Source: Methylobacterium sp. SyP6R (GTDB lineage: Bacteria > Pseudomonadota > Alphaproteobacteria > Rhizobiales > Beijerinckiaceae). Taken from it: 64,000 bases of DNA. The notes under the pieces are model-generated. The model saw nothing but the letters and a program-made list of their open reading frames with translations, was not told the origin of the DNA and searched no databases. Position numbers and translations under genes: made by a program. Positions 33,496-42,321 of the stretch are shown one piece after another (the stretch's first letter is position 1; each line of letters opens with the position of its first letter). The stretch covers positions 4,467,501 through 4,531,500 of the forward strand of contig NZ_JAAQRC020000001.1 in the NCBI RefSeq assembly GCF_019216885.1. The letters are read 5' to 3'.

Positions 33496-34914
33496 TCAGC
33501 GGGTCGTCTGCTGCTGCGGCCGGCGCGAGGCGGCGAGCGCCGCGGCCTTGCCGGCGGCGGCATAGAGGTTCAGGCGCGAATAGACCCCGAAGGCCGAGCC
33601 GTCGTCGAGGAAGCCGCCGCCGGGCCCCTGCGTCTGCGTCAGGATGGCGTTCGCCTCGGCCAGGCTCACCGACGGGAAGGCCGCGGTCAGGAGGTACCCG
33701 GCCTCCGGCGCGAGCTTGCCGACATCCTCGACCGTGTTCGCGGTGTTCTGGTGGACCACCGGAAGGCCGTAGGTCTGGGTGGTGGCGTAGAAGGCCTCGT
33801 TGGCGGCAGCATCCTTGAACCGGCTGGTATCGTCGGCGGCGCAAGCCGCGACCGTGTCGCCGCAGGCATCCTTGAGGACCATCGCGAGGTCGTTGCGCGC
33901 CGCCTCCAGGGCCGCGCGGTAATCGGAGATCGCGACCGCGTCGTTGGTCTGCCGGCTCATCTCGGCGATGACCGCCGGGTTCTTGCGGATCTGGCCGACA
34001 TAGGCCGGATCGTTGGCGAGCAGGTGGGCGAGCGCGTGCAACGCCACCGTGCGCCCGCCGAGCACGTCCATGGCGTAATGCGCGCCGAGGACGATGCGGT
34101 TGTTGCCGTACTCGGCCGCCCGCACGATCATCTGCTGGTAGCGTTCGGGCACCAGCAGCGCGAGGACGACCGATTCGGTGTAGCCGTAGGTGGTGTGGCC
34201 GCTCGGATAGGACGGGCTGTCGGTCAGGTTCTGGCTCGGCCCGTGCAGCCAGTCGAGGCTGTGCGAGGCGTGCTTGAAGTAATCGTCTCCCCGATAGGCG
34301 TAGAGCTGCGGCAGGGTCTGGAACGGCCGGGAATTGCCGAAGGCGTCGGCCCCCTTGCTGCCGCCCGGCCGGTCATAGGCCTTGCCGAACACGTCCGGCA
34401 CGCCGCCGCGGGCCGCGAAGATGCCCTTGGCCGCCTCCGAGACCGGGTTCTTGCCGTCGGTGGTGCCGTTGGCGAAAAAGTACTTTCCGGAATTCGAATC
34501 GGATTTCGTGATGTTGTTGGTGTAGCCGAGGAGATCGGCCACCGACTGGGTCACGTTGCTGAACGTCTTGTAGTCGGCGTAACGCGCCTTGTCCTGGTAG
34601 ATCGCGCCGAGCCGGCTGCCGAGCCCGTCGGCGAGTTCGGTGGCGTTGCCGTCGGTGATGAAGGCGTCGCGCAAGGCGAGCTGGCGCTGCTGGTCGAGGG
34701 GCAGGAGATGCGGCTGCTTTTGCGTGCCGAACTGGATGTCGCCGGTCACCGTCAGGTTGGCATCGAGCGCCGCCCGCCCCTCCGGCGTCGCCTGGAGCAC
34801 GCTGACCGTGGCGAGCCCCTGGAGCGCGACGAGGTTCGTCGCGGTCTGCGCCTCCGCCCCGACCGGCAGCATCAGGCCGAGAAAAGCGAGACCGTGAATG
34901 GCCGCCCTGCGCAT
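33496..34914 (-). CDS. Secreted PAP2-superfamily acid phosphatase
   Basis: 472 residues. Signal peptide MRRAAIHGLAFLGLMLPVGAEAQ. The phosphatase motifs of the vanadium-haloperoxidase/PAP2 fold are present: PSYPSGHTTYGYTES (motif 2 with SGH) and NRIVLGAHYAMDVLGGR (motif 3, R-x5-H-x3-D). The N-terminal third and C-terminal third are extra compared with 250-residue class A acid phosphatases; the family is known from soil bacteria as a large periplasmic form. It should release phosphate from organic esters in the periplasm. Cysteine pair near 360 (ACGDTVAAC). Confidence 0.85.
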   Translation of the reverse strand: MRRAAIHGLAFLGLMLPVGAEAQTATNLVALQGLATVSVLQATPEGRAALDANLTVTGDIQFGTQKQPHLLPLDQQRQLALRDAFITDGNATELADGLGSRLGAIYQDKARYADYKTFSNVTQSVADLLGYTNNITKSDSNSGKYFFANGTTDGKNPVSEAAKGIFAARGGVPDVFGKAYDRPGGSKGADAFGNSRPFQTLPQLYAYRGDDYFKHASHSLDWLHGPSQNLTDSPSYPSGHTTYGYTESVVLALLVPERYQQMIVRAAEYGNNRIVLGAHYAMDVLGGRTVALHALAHLLANDPAYVGQIRKNPAVIAEMSRQTNDAVAISDYRAALEAARNDLAMVLKDACGDTVAACAADDTSRFKDAAANEAFYATTQTYGLPVVHQNTANTVEDVGKLAPEAGYLLTAAFPSVSLAEANAILTQTQGPGGGFLDDGSAFGVYSRLNLYAAAGKAAALAASRRPQQQTTR

Positions 34915-35242
34915 CGTGTCGCCCCCCCTGTGTTCGGGCGGCAGGAAACGACGGGAGCGGGCTCCTGTCCAGCCCGGCGGGTCGATGGCGTCTATGCGTC
35001 GGACCGGATCACGATACGGGACCGTGGCGGGACGCCGACCGGGGCCGCCATTCCCACCCGCGGCCTCATTCTGAGGTGCGACTGAAAGGAGCCTCGAAGG
35101 AGGGCTCCAGACGTCTCGGCGATCCCTGGAGCGCTCCCTCGAGGTCAGTCGATCTGCGATCGTGCGCGATCTCCGATCGCCGACACCTCAGGATGAGGTG
35201 GTGGGTGGGAGCGACGGAGCGACAGATGCGCCACCCTGACGT
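34915..35242. other. 328-bp gap with family B repeat
   Basis: Lies downstream of the CzcA gene and upstream of the PAP2 phosphatase gene; the repeat fills the centre. A direct repeat of GTCTACGCATCGGACCG-like sequence (TCTATGCGTCGGACCGGATC near 34991 and TCTACGCATCGGACCGCTCC near 35242) flanks it. Confidence 0.5.
35064..35198. repeat. Intergenic inverted repeat, family B, copy 2
   Basis: Starts CCTCATTCTGAGGTGCGAC and ends CACCTCAGGATGAGG, its inverted partner; inside lies GCCTCGAAGGAGGGCTCCAG. Shares these blocks with the copies at 18617-18694 and 56821-56930. Confidence 0.75.
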
Positions 35243-38200
35243 CTACGCATCGGACCGCTCCTTCCCCCGAACGCCTTCGCGATCATCCGCCGGCTGCTGG
35301 CCGACGCGCAGCCGCGCGACGATCGGATACACCGCCGGCAGCAGCACCAGGGTGAGGAGCGTCGCGGTGACGAGCCCGCCGATGACCACGGTGGCGAGCG
35401 GGCGCTGCACCTCGGCGCCGGCACTGGTCGAGAGCGCCATCGGCAGGAAGCCGAGCGTGGCGACGAGCGCCGTCGTCATCACCGGGCGCAGGCGGCGCTC
35501 GGCGGCCTCGGTGGCGGCCTCGCGCGGGGAGAGGCCGGCGCGCTCCAGGTCGCGCAGGGTGCTCATCAGCACCACGCCGTTCAGCACCGCGATGCCGAAG
35601 GTGGCGATGAAGCCGATCGCCGCCGAGACCGAGAACGGCAGGCCGCGGGCATAGAGCGCCAGGATGCCGCCGGTCGCCGCCACCGGCACGTTGAGGAAGA
35701 TGAGGCCCGCGACCCGGATGTCGGAGAACAGCACCACCAAGAGCACCAGGATCGCCGCGAGCGCCGCCGGCACCACCACGGACAGCCGGGCGGTCGCCTC
35801 CTGGAGGTTCTGGAATTGCCCGCTCCAAACCAGGGAATAGCGCGGCGGCAGGCTCACCTGCGCCGTCACGGCGGCTTGCGCCTCGGCGACGAAGCTCTGC
35901 ACGTCGCGCCCGCGCACGTTGGCCTGGACCGAGATGCGGCGCTGCAACCGCTCGCGGCTGATCTGGGCCGGGCCGGTCGCGACCTCGACCGAGGCGACGA
36001 GGGAGAGCGGCACGGTGCCCTTGCCCTTGCCCCCGACCGGGAGCGCCCGCACCCGCTCGATGTCGGCGCGGTCGTTCCCCGCCAGCCGCACCACGATGTC
36101 GGTGATGGCGTTGTCGTCACGATAGACCTGGCCCGACGGCCGGCCGCCGATCGCCTCGACCACGTCGAGGATGTCGCTGGCGCTCACCCCGTAGCGGGCG
36201 GCCGCCGCCCGGTCGACCGTGATCGACAGGGCCGGCATCCCGGCCTGGGATTCGGCCTTCACGTCGCTCGCGCCGGGCACGGCCGAGACCGCCCGCACGA
36301 TGGCGTCGGCCTTGTCCTTCAGCACCCCGAGATCGTCGCCGTAGAGGCTGATCGCCACGTCGCCGCGCACGCCCTCCAGCAGGTCGTCCATCCGCATCTG
36401 GATCGGCTGCGAGAAAGCGTAGGCGACGCCCGGCACCTCCTGGCGCAAGCGGTCGCTGAATGCCGCGACGAGGCCGTCCTGGTCCTTCGCCGTGGTCCAG
36501 GTCGCGGGGTCGGTCAGCGTGATGAAGCTGTCGGTCGATTCGACGCCCATCGGGTCGGTCGGGATCTCGGCGCTGCCGGTGAGCGAGACCACCCGCTTCA
36601 CCTCCGGGAACGACTTCAGCACCGCCTCGATCCGACGCATGGTCTTCAGCGAGGCGTCGAGGTTGATGCCCGGCAGCTTCTCCGAGGTGACGACGATCGA
36701 GCCTTCCGAGAGCTTCGGCAGGAACTCGCCGCCGAGCCGGGTGGCGAGGACGCAACTTCCGGCAAACAGCGCCAGGGTGACGAGGATCGTCGCCCCCGCC
36801 CGCCGCTCGGCGACGCGCAGGACCGGCGTGTAGACCGTCCGCATCCCGTGGACGAGGCGCGTCTCGCGCTCGCCGATCCCGCGCCCCGAGAGCACCAGGG
36901 CGGCGAGCGCCGGCATCAGCGTCAGGGTGAGAAGGAGCGAGCCGGCGAGCGCCAGGATCACCGCCACCGCCATCGGCCGGAACATCTTGCCGGCCACCCC
37001 TTCGAGGGCCAGCACCGGCAGGTAGACCAGGATGATGATCGCCACCGCGACCATCACCGGCCGCGCCACCTCCGCCGCCGCGTCGCGGATGACCGCGTGG
37101 GCCGGGCGCTCCGGATGCTCGCCGCGGGCGCGCAGGACGTTCTCGATCATCACCACGGCGCCGTCGACGATGAGGCCGAAATCGATCGCGCCCAAGCTCA
37201 TCAGGTTGCCCGACAGGCCGAGGAAGCGCATGCCCGCGAAGGCGAGCAGCATCGAGAGCGGGATCGCGGCGGCCACCACCAGCCCGGCCCGCAGGTTGCC
37301 GAGGAGCAGGAGCAGCACCACGATCACCAGCACCGCCCCCTCGACGAGGTTGTGGGCGACGGTGTGGATCGTGCGCTCGACGAGAGCCGAGCGGTCGTAA
37401 TAAGGCACGATGGCGATGCCGGGCGGCAGGAGCGGGCGCAACTCCTCGATCGTCGCCTTCACCCGCTCGACGACCGCGCTGGCATTCTCACCCTGCTGCA
37501 TCATGGCGATGCCGACCACGGTCTCGCCGGCGGCATCGTGGGTCACCGCGCCGAGGCGCACTTTCGGCGCCTCCACCACCTCGCCGAGGCTCGCGACCGT
37601 CACCGGTACGCCGCCGGGATGGGTCGCCACCACGATCCGGGCGATGTCGTCGGGACCCGTCGCTAGCCCTAAGCCCCGGATCACCTCCTGCTGGTCGTTG
37701 TGCTCCAGATAGGCGCCGCCCCGGGCGAGGTTGTTCTCGGCGAGCGCCGTGTAGACCTGGCTCAAGCTGACGCCGTAGCGCTGCAAGCTCTCGGCCGAGA
37801 TCCGGACCTCGTAGGTGGGCAATTGCCCACCATAGATGTTCACGTCGGCGATGCCCGGCGTGAGCTTGAGGCGCGGCGCGATCGTCCATTGCAGCAGGCG
37901 CTTCAGCTCCATCGGCGAATAGGCCGGCCCGCGCAGCTCGAACTGGTAGATCTCGCCGAGGCCCGTCGCCATCGGCCCCATCTGCGGGTCGCCGATGCCG
38001 GCCGGCATCATCGCCTTGGCCTGGGGCAGGCGCTGGAACACCTGGGAGCGGGCCTCGGTGATCGACATCCCCTCGTCGAAGGTGACGTAGACCGCCGAGA
38101 CGCCGAAGCGCGAGGTCGACCGGATGCCGGTGAGGCCCGGCGCGCCCGCCATCGCGCTCTCGACCGGGAAGCTCACCAGCCGCTCGACCTCGAGCGGCCC

Positions 38201-38365
38201 GAGCCCGGGCGAGAGCGTCAGGATCATCACCTGCTTGGGCGAGATGTCGGGTACCGCGTCGATCGACAGGCCCCGGAGGTTGACGATCCCGCCGGCGGCA
38301 CCGGCGAGCGCCACCACCAGCACGAGCCAACGGCGGCGGATCAGGAGGGCGAACCAGGCTTTCAT
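35243..38365 (-). CDS. CzcA-type heavy-metal efflux RND transporter, inner-membrane pump
   Basis: 1040 residues, full length. The N-terminal span is followed by AVPDISPKQVMILTLSPGLG and PLEVERLVSFPVESAMAGAP, typical of the HME subgroup. Transmembrane helix 4 carries LGAIDFGLIVDGAVVMIENV near residue 400, whose Asp residues conduct protons in Czc-type divalent-cation pumps; this DFG-x3-DGA form is that of Zn/Co/Cd exporters rather than the Cu/Ag type. It exports metal ions across the envelope with CzcB, whose gene ends seven bases upstream. No CzcC outer-membrane gene is in the window. Expression is probably set by the divergent two-component system. Confidence 0.9.
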   Translation of the reverse strand: MKAWFALLIRRRWLVLVVALAGAAGGIVNLRGLSIDAVPDISPKQVMILTLSPGLGPLEVERLVSFPVESAMAGAPGLTGIRSTSRFGVSAVYVTFDEGMSITEARSQVFQRLPQAKAMMPAGIGDPQMGPMATGLGEIYQFELRGPAYSPMELKRLLQWTIAPRLKLTPGIADVNIYGGQLPTYEVRISAESLQRYGVSLSQVYTALAENNLARGGAYLEHNDQQEVIRGLGLATGPDDIARIVVATHPGGVPVTVASLGEVVEAPKVRLGAVTHDAAGETVVGIAMMQQGENASAVVERVKATIEELRPLLPPGIAIVPYYDRSALVERTIHTVAHNLVEGAVLVIVVLLLLLGNLRAGLVVAAAIPLSMLLAFAGMRFLGLSGNLMSLGAIDFGLIVDGAVVMIENVLRARGEHPERPAHAVIRDAAAEVARPVMVAVAIIILVYLPVLALEGVAGKMFRPMAVAVILALAGSLLLTLTLMPALAALVLSGRGIGERETRLVHGMRTVYTPVLRVAERRAGATILVTLALFAGSCVLATRLGGEFLPKLSEGSIVVTSEKLPGINLDASLKTMRRIEAVLKSFPEVKRVVSLTGSAEIPTDPMGVESTDSFITLTDPATWTTAKDQDGLVAAFSDRLRQEVPGVAYAFSQPIQMRMDDLLEGVRGDVAISLYGDDLGVLKDKADAIVRAVSAVPGASDVKAESQAGMPALSITVDRAAAARYGVSASDILDVVEAIGGRPSGQVYRDDNAITDIVVRLAGNDRADIERVRALPVGGKGKGTVPLSLVASVEVATGPAQISRERLQRRISVQANVRGRDVQSFVAEAQAAVTAQVSLPPRYSLVWSGQFQNLQEATARLSVVVPAALAAILVLLVVLFSDIRVAGLIFLNVPVAATGGILALYARGLPFSVSAAIGFIATFGIAVLNGVVLMSTLRDLERAGLSPREAATEAAERRLRPVMTTALVATLGFLPMALSTSAGAEVQRPLATVVIGGLVTATLLTLVLLPAVYPIVARLRVGQQPADDREGVRGKERSDA

Positions 38366-38372
38366 GGCAGCC

Positions 38373-39734
38373 TCAATCCGTCGCGCCGAGGAGGCTGCGC
38401 AGCAGGATCGCCTTGAGGCCGAAGCTGCCTTGCGTCGCCACCGTCTCGCCGGGTGCGACGCCCTTCGTCACCTCGACCCAGTCGGCCCGCTGCACCCCGA
38501 GGGCGAGCGCCCGCTTCTCGAACCGGTCGTCGCCCGTCCGCACGAAGGCGACCGGCCCGTCCTCGGTCTGCTGCACGGCGCTCGCGGGAAGCGTCGTGCC
38601 CTCGCGGCCGAGATCGGCGGCGATCTCGACCGACACGAACATGTTGGCGCGTAAAGCCCCCCCCGGATTGGCGATCTCGATCCGGGCCGGCGCGGTGTTG
38701 GTCGCCGGGTCGATCGCGGCGTTGACCGAGCGGACCCGGCCCTCGAAGGTCGGGTGGTCGGGCACCGGCGCCCGGATGGTGGCGGCATCGCCCGGCTTCA
38801 CCGCGGCGATGTCGCGGCCGTAGAGATTCGCCAGCACCTGGATCCGCGACGGGTCGGCCACCGTGAAGGCGTCGCTGTTGGTATCGACCACCTCGCCGAG
38901 GGTGATGCCGCTCGCCGTCACCACCCCGTCGATCGGCGACACGATGGCGCTGGTGCCGGCCGGCGCCCCGGGCTCGGGGGCGAGGCGGGCATATTGCGCC
39001 GAGTAGAGGTCGAGCTTCGCCTTCGCCGCCAGCGTCGCGGCATGCGCCTTGGCGAGGTCGACCTGGCGGCGATCGACCTCGGCCTGGGCGACGCCCATCA
39101 CCTTGAGGAGATCCTGGCCGCGCTTCAGGTTGATCTCGGCGACCTTCTCGGTCGCCTGCGCTTCGGCGAGGCTGGCCTGCGCCTCCGCCAGGCCGTTGCG
39201 GGCCTCGAGCAGGCCGGCGGCATCGAGGGTGGCGAGGCTCTGGCCGGCCCGGACGAGATCGCCCGGCTGCACCGCCAGGGTCAGGACGCGGCCGGCGGTG
39301 CGGGGCTTGAGATGGGTGACGCGGCGCTCGTCGAAGGCGATCGTGCCCGGCGCCCGCACCGGCAGGACGATGCGCCGGGTCTCGGCCCGGCCGAAGGCAA
39401 GGCCGATGCGGGCTTGGCCGGCCTCGTCGAGGGTCACGAGGTTCGGGTCGGCCGGGGCGGCGCTTTCCTGCGGCGCCGGGGCGGGGGCCGGTGCCATGAG
39501 GCCGAGCCGGGCGAGAACGGGGGCCAGCATCGGCCCTGCGGCGTCGCGAGAGGCCCAGCCGGCGCCGGCCAGTGCCACGAGGACCGCGATGAGGACGAGG
39601 CCGCGCCAGGGCGGCCGCCGACCCGGACGCGACGGCCGGAGGGCCGGTGTCTCGGTCTTGCGCTCACGCGGACGCGCCTCGCTCTCGGCGACGCGCGCGA
39701 CGGTCTCGACGGCCAGGAGCACGGCCTCACTCAC
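38373..39734 (-). CDS. CzcB-type RND efflux periplasmic adaptor (membrane fusion protein)
   Basis: 453 residues. A cytoplasmic leader of about 45 residues rich in Arg and Pro precedes a membrane span (GLVLIAVLVALAGAGWA). Then come the lipoyl half-motifs (HLKPRTAGRVLTLAVQPGDL and SPIDGVVTASGITLGEV), an alpha-hairpin of AQASLAEAQATEKVAEINLK type, and the beta-barrel (IRAPVPDHPTFEGRVRSVNA). It links CzcA to an outer-membrane channel. It lacks the His-rich metal-binding N-terminus of CzcB from Cupriavidus. The start is uncertain: GTG at 39734, with an alternative GTG four codons later. Confidence 0.87.
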   Translation of the reverse strand: MSEAVLLAVETVARVAESEARPRERKTETPALRPSRPGRRPPWRGLVLIAVLVALAGAGWASRDAAGPMLAPVLARLGLMAPAPAPAPQESAAPADPNLVTLDEAGQARIGLAFGRAETRRIVLPVRAPGTIAFDERRVTHLKPRTAGRVLTLAVQPGDLVRAGQSLATLDAAGLLEARNGLAEAQASLAEAQATEKVAEINLKRGQDLLKVMGVAQAEVDRRQVDLAKAHAATLAAKAKLDLYSAQYARLAPEPGAPAGTSAIVSPIDGVVTASGITLGEVVDTNSDAFTVADPSRIQVLANLYGRDIAAVKPGDAATIRAPVPDHPTFEGRVRSVNAAIDPATNTAPARIEIANPGGALRANMFVSVEIAADLGREGTTLPASAVQQTEDGPVAFVRTGDDRFEKRALALGVQRADWVEVTKGVAPGETVATQGSFGLKAILLRSLLGATD

Positions 39735-40220
39735 CCTGCTGGATTGGAATCATTCCAACACCTATGCGCGGGGGCGGGCCTCGCCACTAAATTCGCGTTC
39801 ATCCGGTGGTTTCCGCTGGGATGGCGGGGCGTTTCGGAACAAACCCTGGTTTTCGATCTGCGCCTCTCTGCCTGCTCAGCAGGGCTGTCCCGGAAAAGAC
39901 GTGGCGCGGGAAATCCCCTCTCCCCGCGGGCGGGGAGAGGCCTGAGCTCCGAAGGGGCTCAGGAAGCCCGCAGGGCGAGGGTGAGGGGGTATTTCCGGAT
40001 GAGCCTCACTCGTCGAGACCCCCTCACCCTCGCTCCGGCTACGCCTCCGCTTGCTTTGCCCCCAACAAGGGGGGCAAAGCCCTCTCCCCGCCCGCGGGGA
40101 GAGGGGAAACCTGCGCCACTTTTCTCCTTGGACAGTCCTTTCCACATGAGTGAAGGAAAAAATGCGAACCTTCACGGCGAATTTTTATCCATCGATAAAG
40201 CAAAAACTTGCGAGAAAACC
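39735..40220. other. 486-bp divergent gap between czcB-like and response-regulator genes
   Basis: The family A repeat takes the middle. The 115 bp before the response regulator are A+T-rich (GAATTTTTATCCATCGATAA near 40180) and likely hold its promoter. No clear phospho-regulator direct repeat was picked out. Confidence 0.5.
39917..40104 (+). repeat. Palindromic intergenic repeat, family A, copy 2 (188 bp)
   Basis: The same 24-bp terminal inverted repeats as copy 1 (39917-39940 and 40081-40104) with about the same length. The internal 11-bp stem is GCTTTGCCCCC/GGGGGCAAAGC, differing from copy 1 at four pairs, each compensated on the other arm. Same orientation as copy 1. Confidence 0.85.
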
Positions 40221-40898
40221 GTGGCAAAGCTACTGCTGATCGAGGACGATGTCGCGACCGCCGAGGAGATCCTGGCCGATCTCGGCGGACGCGGGCACGC
40301 GGTGGCCTGGGCGGCGACCGGGCCGGAGGGGGCGGAGCGTGCGCGCGGGGAACCTTGGGATGCGATCGTCCTCGACCGGATGCTGCCGGGGCTCGACGGG
40401 CTGACGCTGCTGCAAGGCTTGCGTACAGCCGGCGACCGGACCCCGGCCCTGCTGCTCTCGGCGCTCTCCGATGTCGACGAGCGGATCCGGGGCTTGCGGG
40501 CGGGGGGCGACGATTACCTCGCCAAGCCCTTCGTGCTGGCCGAGCTCGCCGCGCGGATCGAGGCGCTCCTGCGCCGCCCGACCGACACCCGCGAGACGCT
40601 CCTGCGGGTCGGCAGCCTGGAGATCGACCTGATCGCCGGGACCGGCCGGCGCGGCAGCCGCGACTTGGAGTTGCTGCCGCGGGAACTCACCCTGCTCGAA
40701 TACCTGATGCGCCGCCCCGGCCAGGTCGTGACCCGGGCGCTGCTGTTCGAGGAGGTGTGGAACTACCGCTTCACCCCGAAATCCAACCTGATCGACGTGC
40801 ATCTCGGCCGCCTGCGCCGCAAGCTGGAGGCGGCCGGCGAGCCGCCGGTGATCCACAGCGTGCGCGGCATCGGCATCATGCTGGCTCCCGATGACTGA
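40221..40898 (+). CDS. OmpR-family response regulator (CzcR/CusR-like)
   Basis: 225 residues. Receiver domain: LLLIEDD acidic pair, phospho-acceptor Asp52 in IVLDRMLPGLDG, and Lys of DDYLAKPF. The winged-helix output domain is ELTLLEYLMRRPGQVVTRAL and NLIDVHLGRLRRKLEAAGEP. The GTG at 40221 (GAGAAA upstream) is used; an in-frame ATG at 40146 would add 25 residues not seen in the family. It overlaps the kinase gene by eight bases and is divergent from the CzcA/CzcB genes, so metal-induced control of the pump is likely. Confidence 0.9.
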   Translation: MAKLLLIEDDVATAEEILADLGGRGHAVAWAATGPEGAERARGEPWDAIVLDRMLPGLDGLTLLQGLRTAGDRTPALLLSALSDVDERIRGLRAGGDDYLAKPFVLAELAARIEALLRRPTDTRETLLRVGSLEIDLIAGTGRRGSRDLELLPRELTLLEYLMRRPGQVVTRALLFEEVWNYRFTPKSNLIDVHLGRLRRKLEAAGEPPVIHSVRGIGIMLAPDD

Positions 40899-42321
40899 CC
40901 TGTTTTCCTCCACCACCTTCCGCTGGGCGCTCGGGATCGCCCTGTGGTCGGCCTTGCTCGCGCTCGCCATGTTCGGCTTCGTCTACTGGCAGACGGCCGC
41001 GTTCCTGCGGGAGGAGCTGGCCGAGACGCTGCGGCTCGAAGTGCGGGCCGCCGCCGAGGACCCGGCCGGCACGGTCGGCCGGGTCGAGACCTGGATCGCC
41101 ATGGACCGCCACGCCACCCATTACGGCGGGGTGTTCGGGCCGGATGGGGCGCGGCGGGCCGGCAACCTCGTCGCCCTGCCCTCCCGGCTCGCCCGGGACG
41201 GCGACGCGGCCCGGGTCGCCGCGACGATCGAGACGACGGAAGGCCCGGTCTCCGACGAGGTCTGGGCGACGGCCTTGGCGCTTCCCGGCGGCGGTACCGT
41301 GGTGATCGGCCACGACACCGACGAGATCGACCGGGTGCGGAAGACCACCTTGAGGGCGATGGGGTTGGGCCTGGCCCCCGCCCTCCTCCTGTCCGGCCTC
41401 GGCGGCCTGGTGCTGGCGAGCCGGGCGCGCCGGCGCCTCGCCGTCACCGAGGCGGCGCTCGCCGAGGTGATGCGCGGCGACCTGCGCAAACGCCTGCCGG
41501 TGGGCGCGCGGGGCGACGAGTTCGACCGCCTCGCCGGCAACGTCAACCGGATGCTCGACGAGATCGAGCGGCTGGTGGAGGAGGTCCGCAGCGTCGGCGA
41601 CGCGGTCGCGCACGACCTGCGCACGCCGCTGACCCGGATGCGCGCGCGGTTGGAGCGGAGCCGCGAGCAGGCGGCGAGCGTGGAGGAGTTTCGCGACGCG
41701 ATCGACCAGGGCCTCGCCTGGATCGACCAGACGCTCGCCATGGTCACTGCCGTCTTGCGCATCGGGGAGATCGAGCATGGCCGGCGCCGCGCCGGCTTCG
41801 CGCCGGTCGATCTCGCGCAGATCGTGCGCGAGGCCGCCGAGTTCTTCGAGCCGGTGGCGGAGGACAAGGAGGTCGCACTCACCGTCACGGTCGCGACGGG
41901 GGCTTTCGCCGTCGAGGGCGACCGCGACCTCCTGTTCGAGGCCGTCTCGAACCTGATCGACAACGCGGTGAAGTTCACGCCGCCCGGCGGGACGGTGCGG
42001 GTCGGGCTGGACAACGGAGAGGCCGGCTTGACGGTCGTCGTGGAGGATTCCGGCCCCGGCATCCCCCGGGGAGAATGGGTTCAGGTCTTCCGGCGCTTCT
42101 ATCGGGCCGAGCGCGCCCGCCGGACGCCCGGCAACGGCCTGGGTCTCGGGCTCGTGGCGGCGATCGCCCGGCTGCACGGCTTCTCGGTGGCGGTCGGGGA
42201 CACGCCCGACGGGGGCGCGCGGTTCACGATCCTCGTGCCTCTCGCCGGTTCCGATGAGGCGGGCATCCCCGCGCGTCGGGACCGACCGGCGCGCGAGCGG
42301 ATCCCGAGCCGAATCCTATAG
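40891..42321 (+). CDS. Sensor histidine kinase (CzcS-like)
   Basis: 476 residues. Membrane spans at about 13-33 and 158-178 bracket a 120-residue periplasmic sensor containing AMDRHATHYGGVFGPDG. A HAMP domain (RRRLAVTEAALAEVMRGDL) leads to the H-box DAVAHDLRTPLTRMRARLER, N-box LFEAVSNLIDNAVKFTPPG, G1 VVVEDSGPGIP and G2 GNGLGLGLVAAIARLHG. The periplasmic part has few His or Cys residues, so the sensed metal is not obvious. Its last six bases overlap the end of the convergent membrane-protein gene. Confidence 0.9.
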   Translation: MTDLFSSTTFRWALGIALWSALLALAMFGFVYWQTAAFLREELAETLRLEVRAAAEDPAGTVGRVETWIAMDRHATHYGGVFGPDGARRAGNLVALPSRLARDGDAARVAATIETTEGPVSDEVWATALALPGGGTVVIGHDTDEIDRVRKTTLRAMGLGLAPALLLSGLGGLVLASRARRRLAVTEAALAEVMRGDLRKRLPVGARGDEFDRLAGNVNRMLDEIERLVEEVRSVGDAVAHDLRTPLTRMRARLERSREQAASVEEFRDAIDQGLAWIDQTLAMVTAVLRIGEIEHGRRRAGFAPVDLAQIVREAAEFFEPVAEDKEVALTVTVATGAFAVEGDRDLLFEAVSNLIDNAVKFTPPGGTVRVGLDNGEAGLTVVVEDSGPGIPRGEWVQVFRRFYRAERARRTPGNGLGLGLVAAIARLHGFSVAVGDTPDGGARFTILVPLAGSDEAGIPARRDRPARERIPSRIL

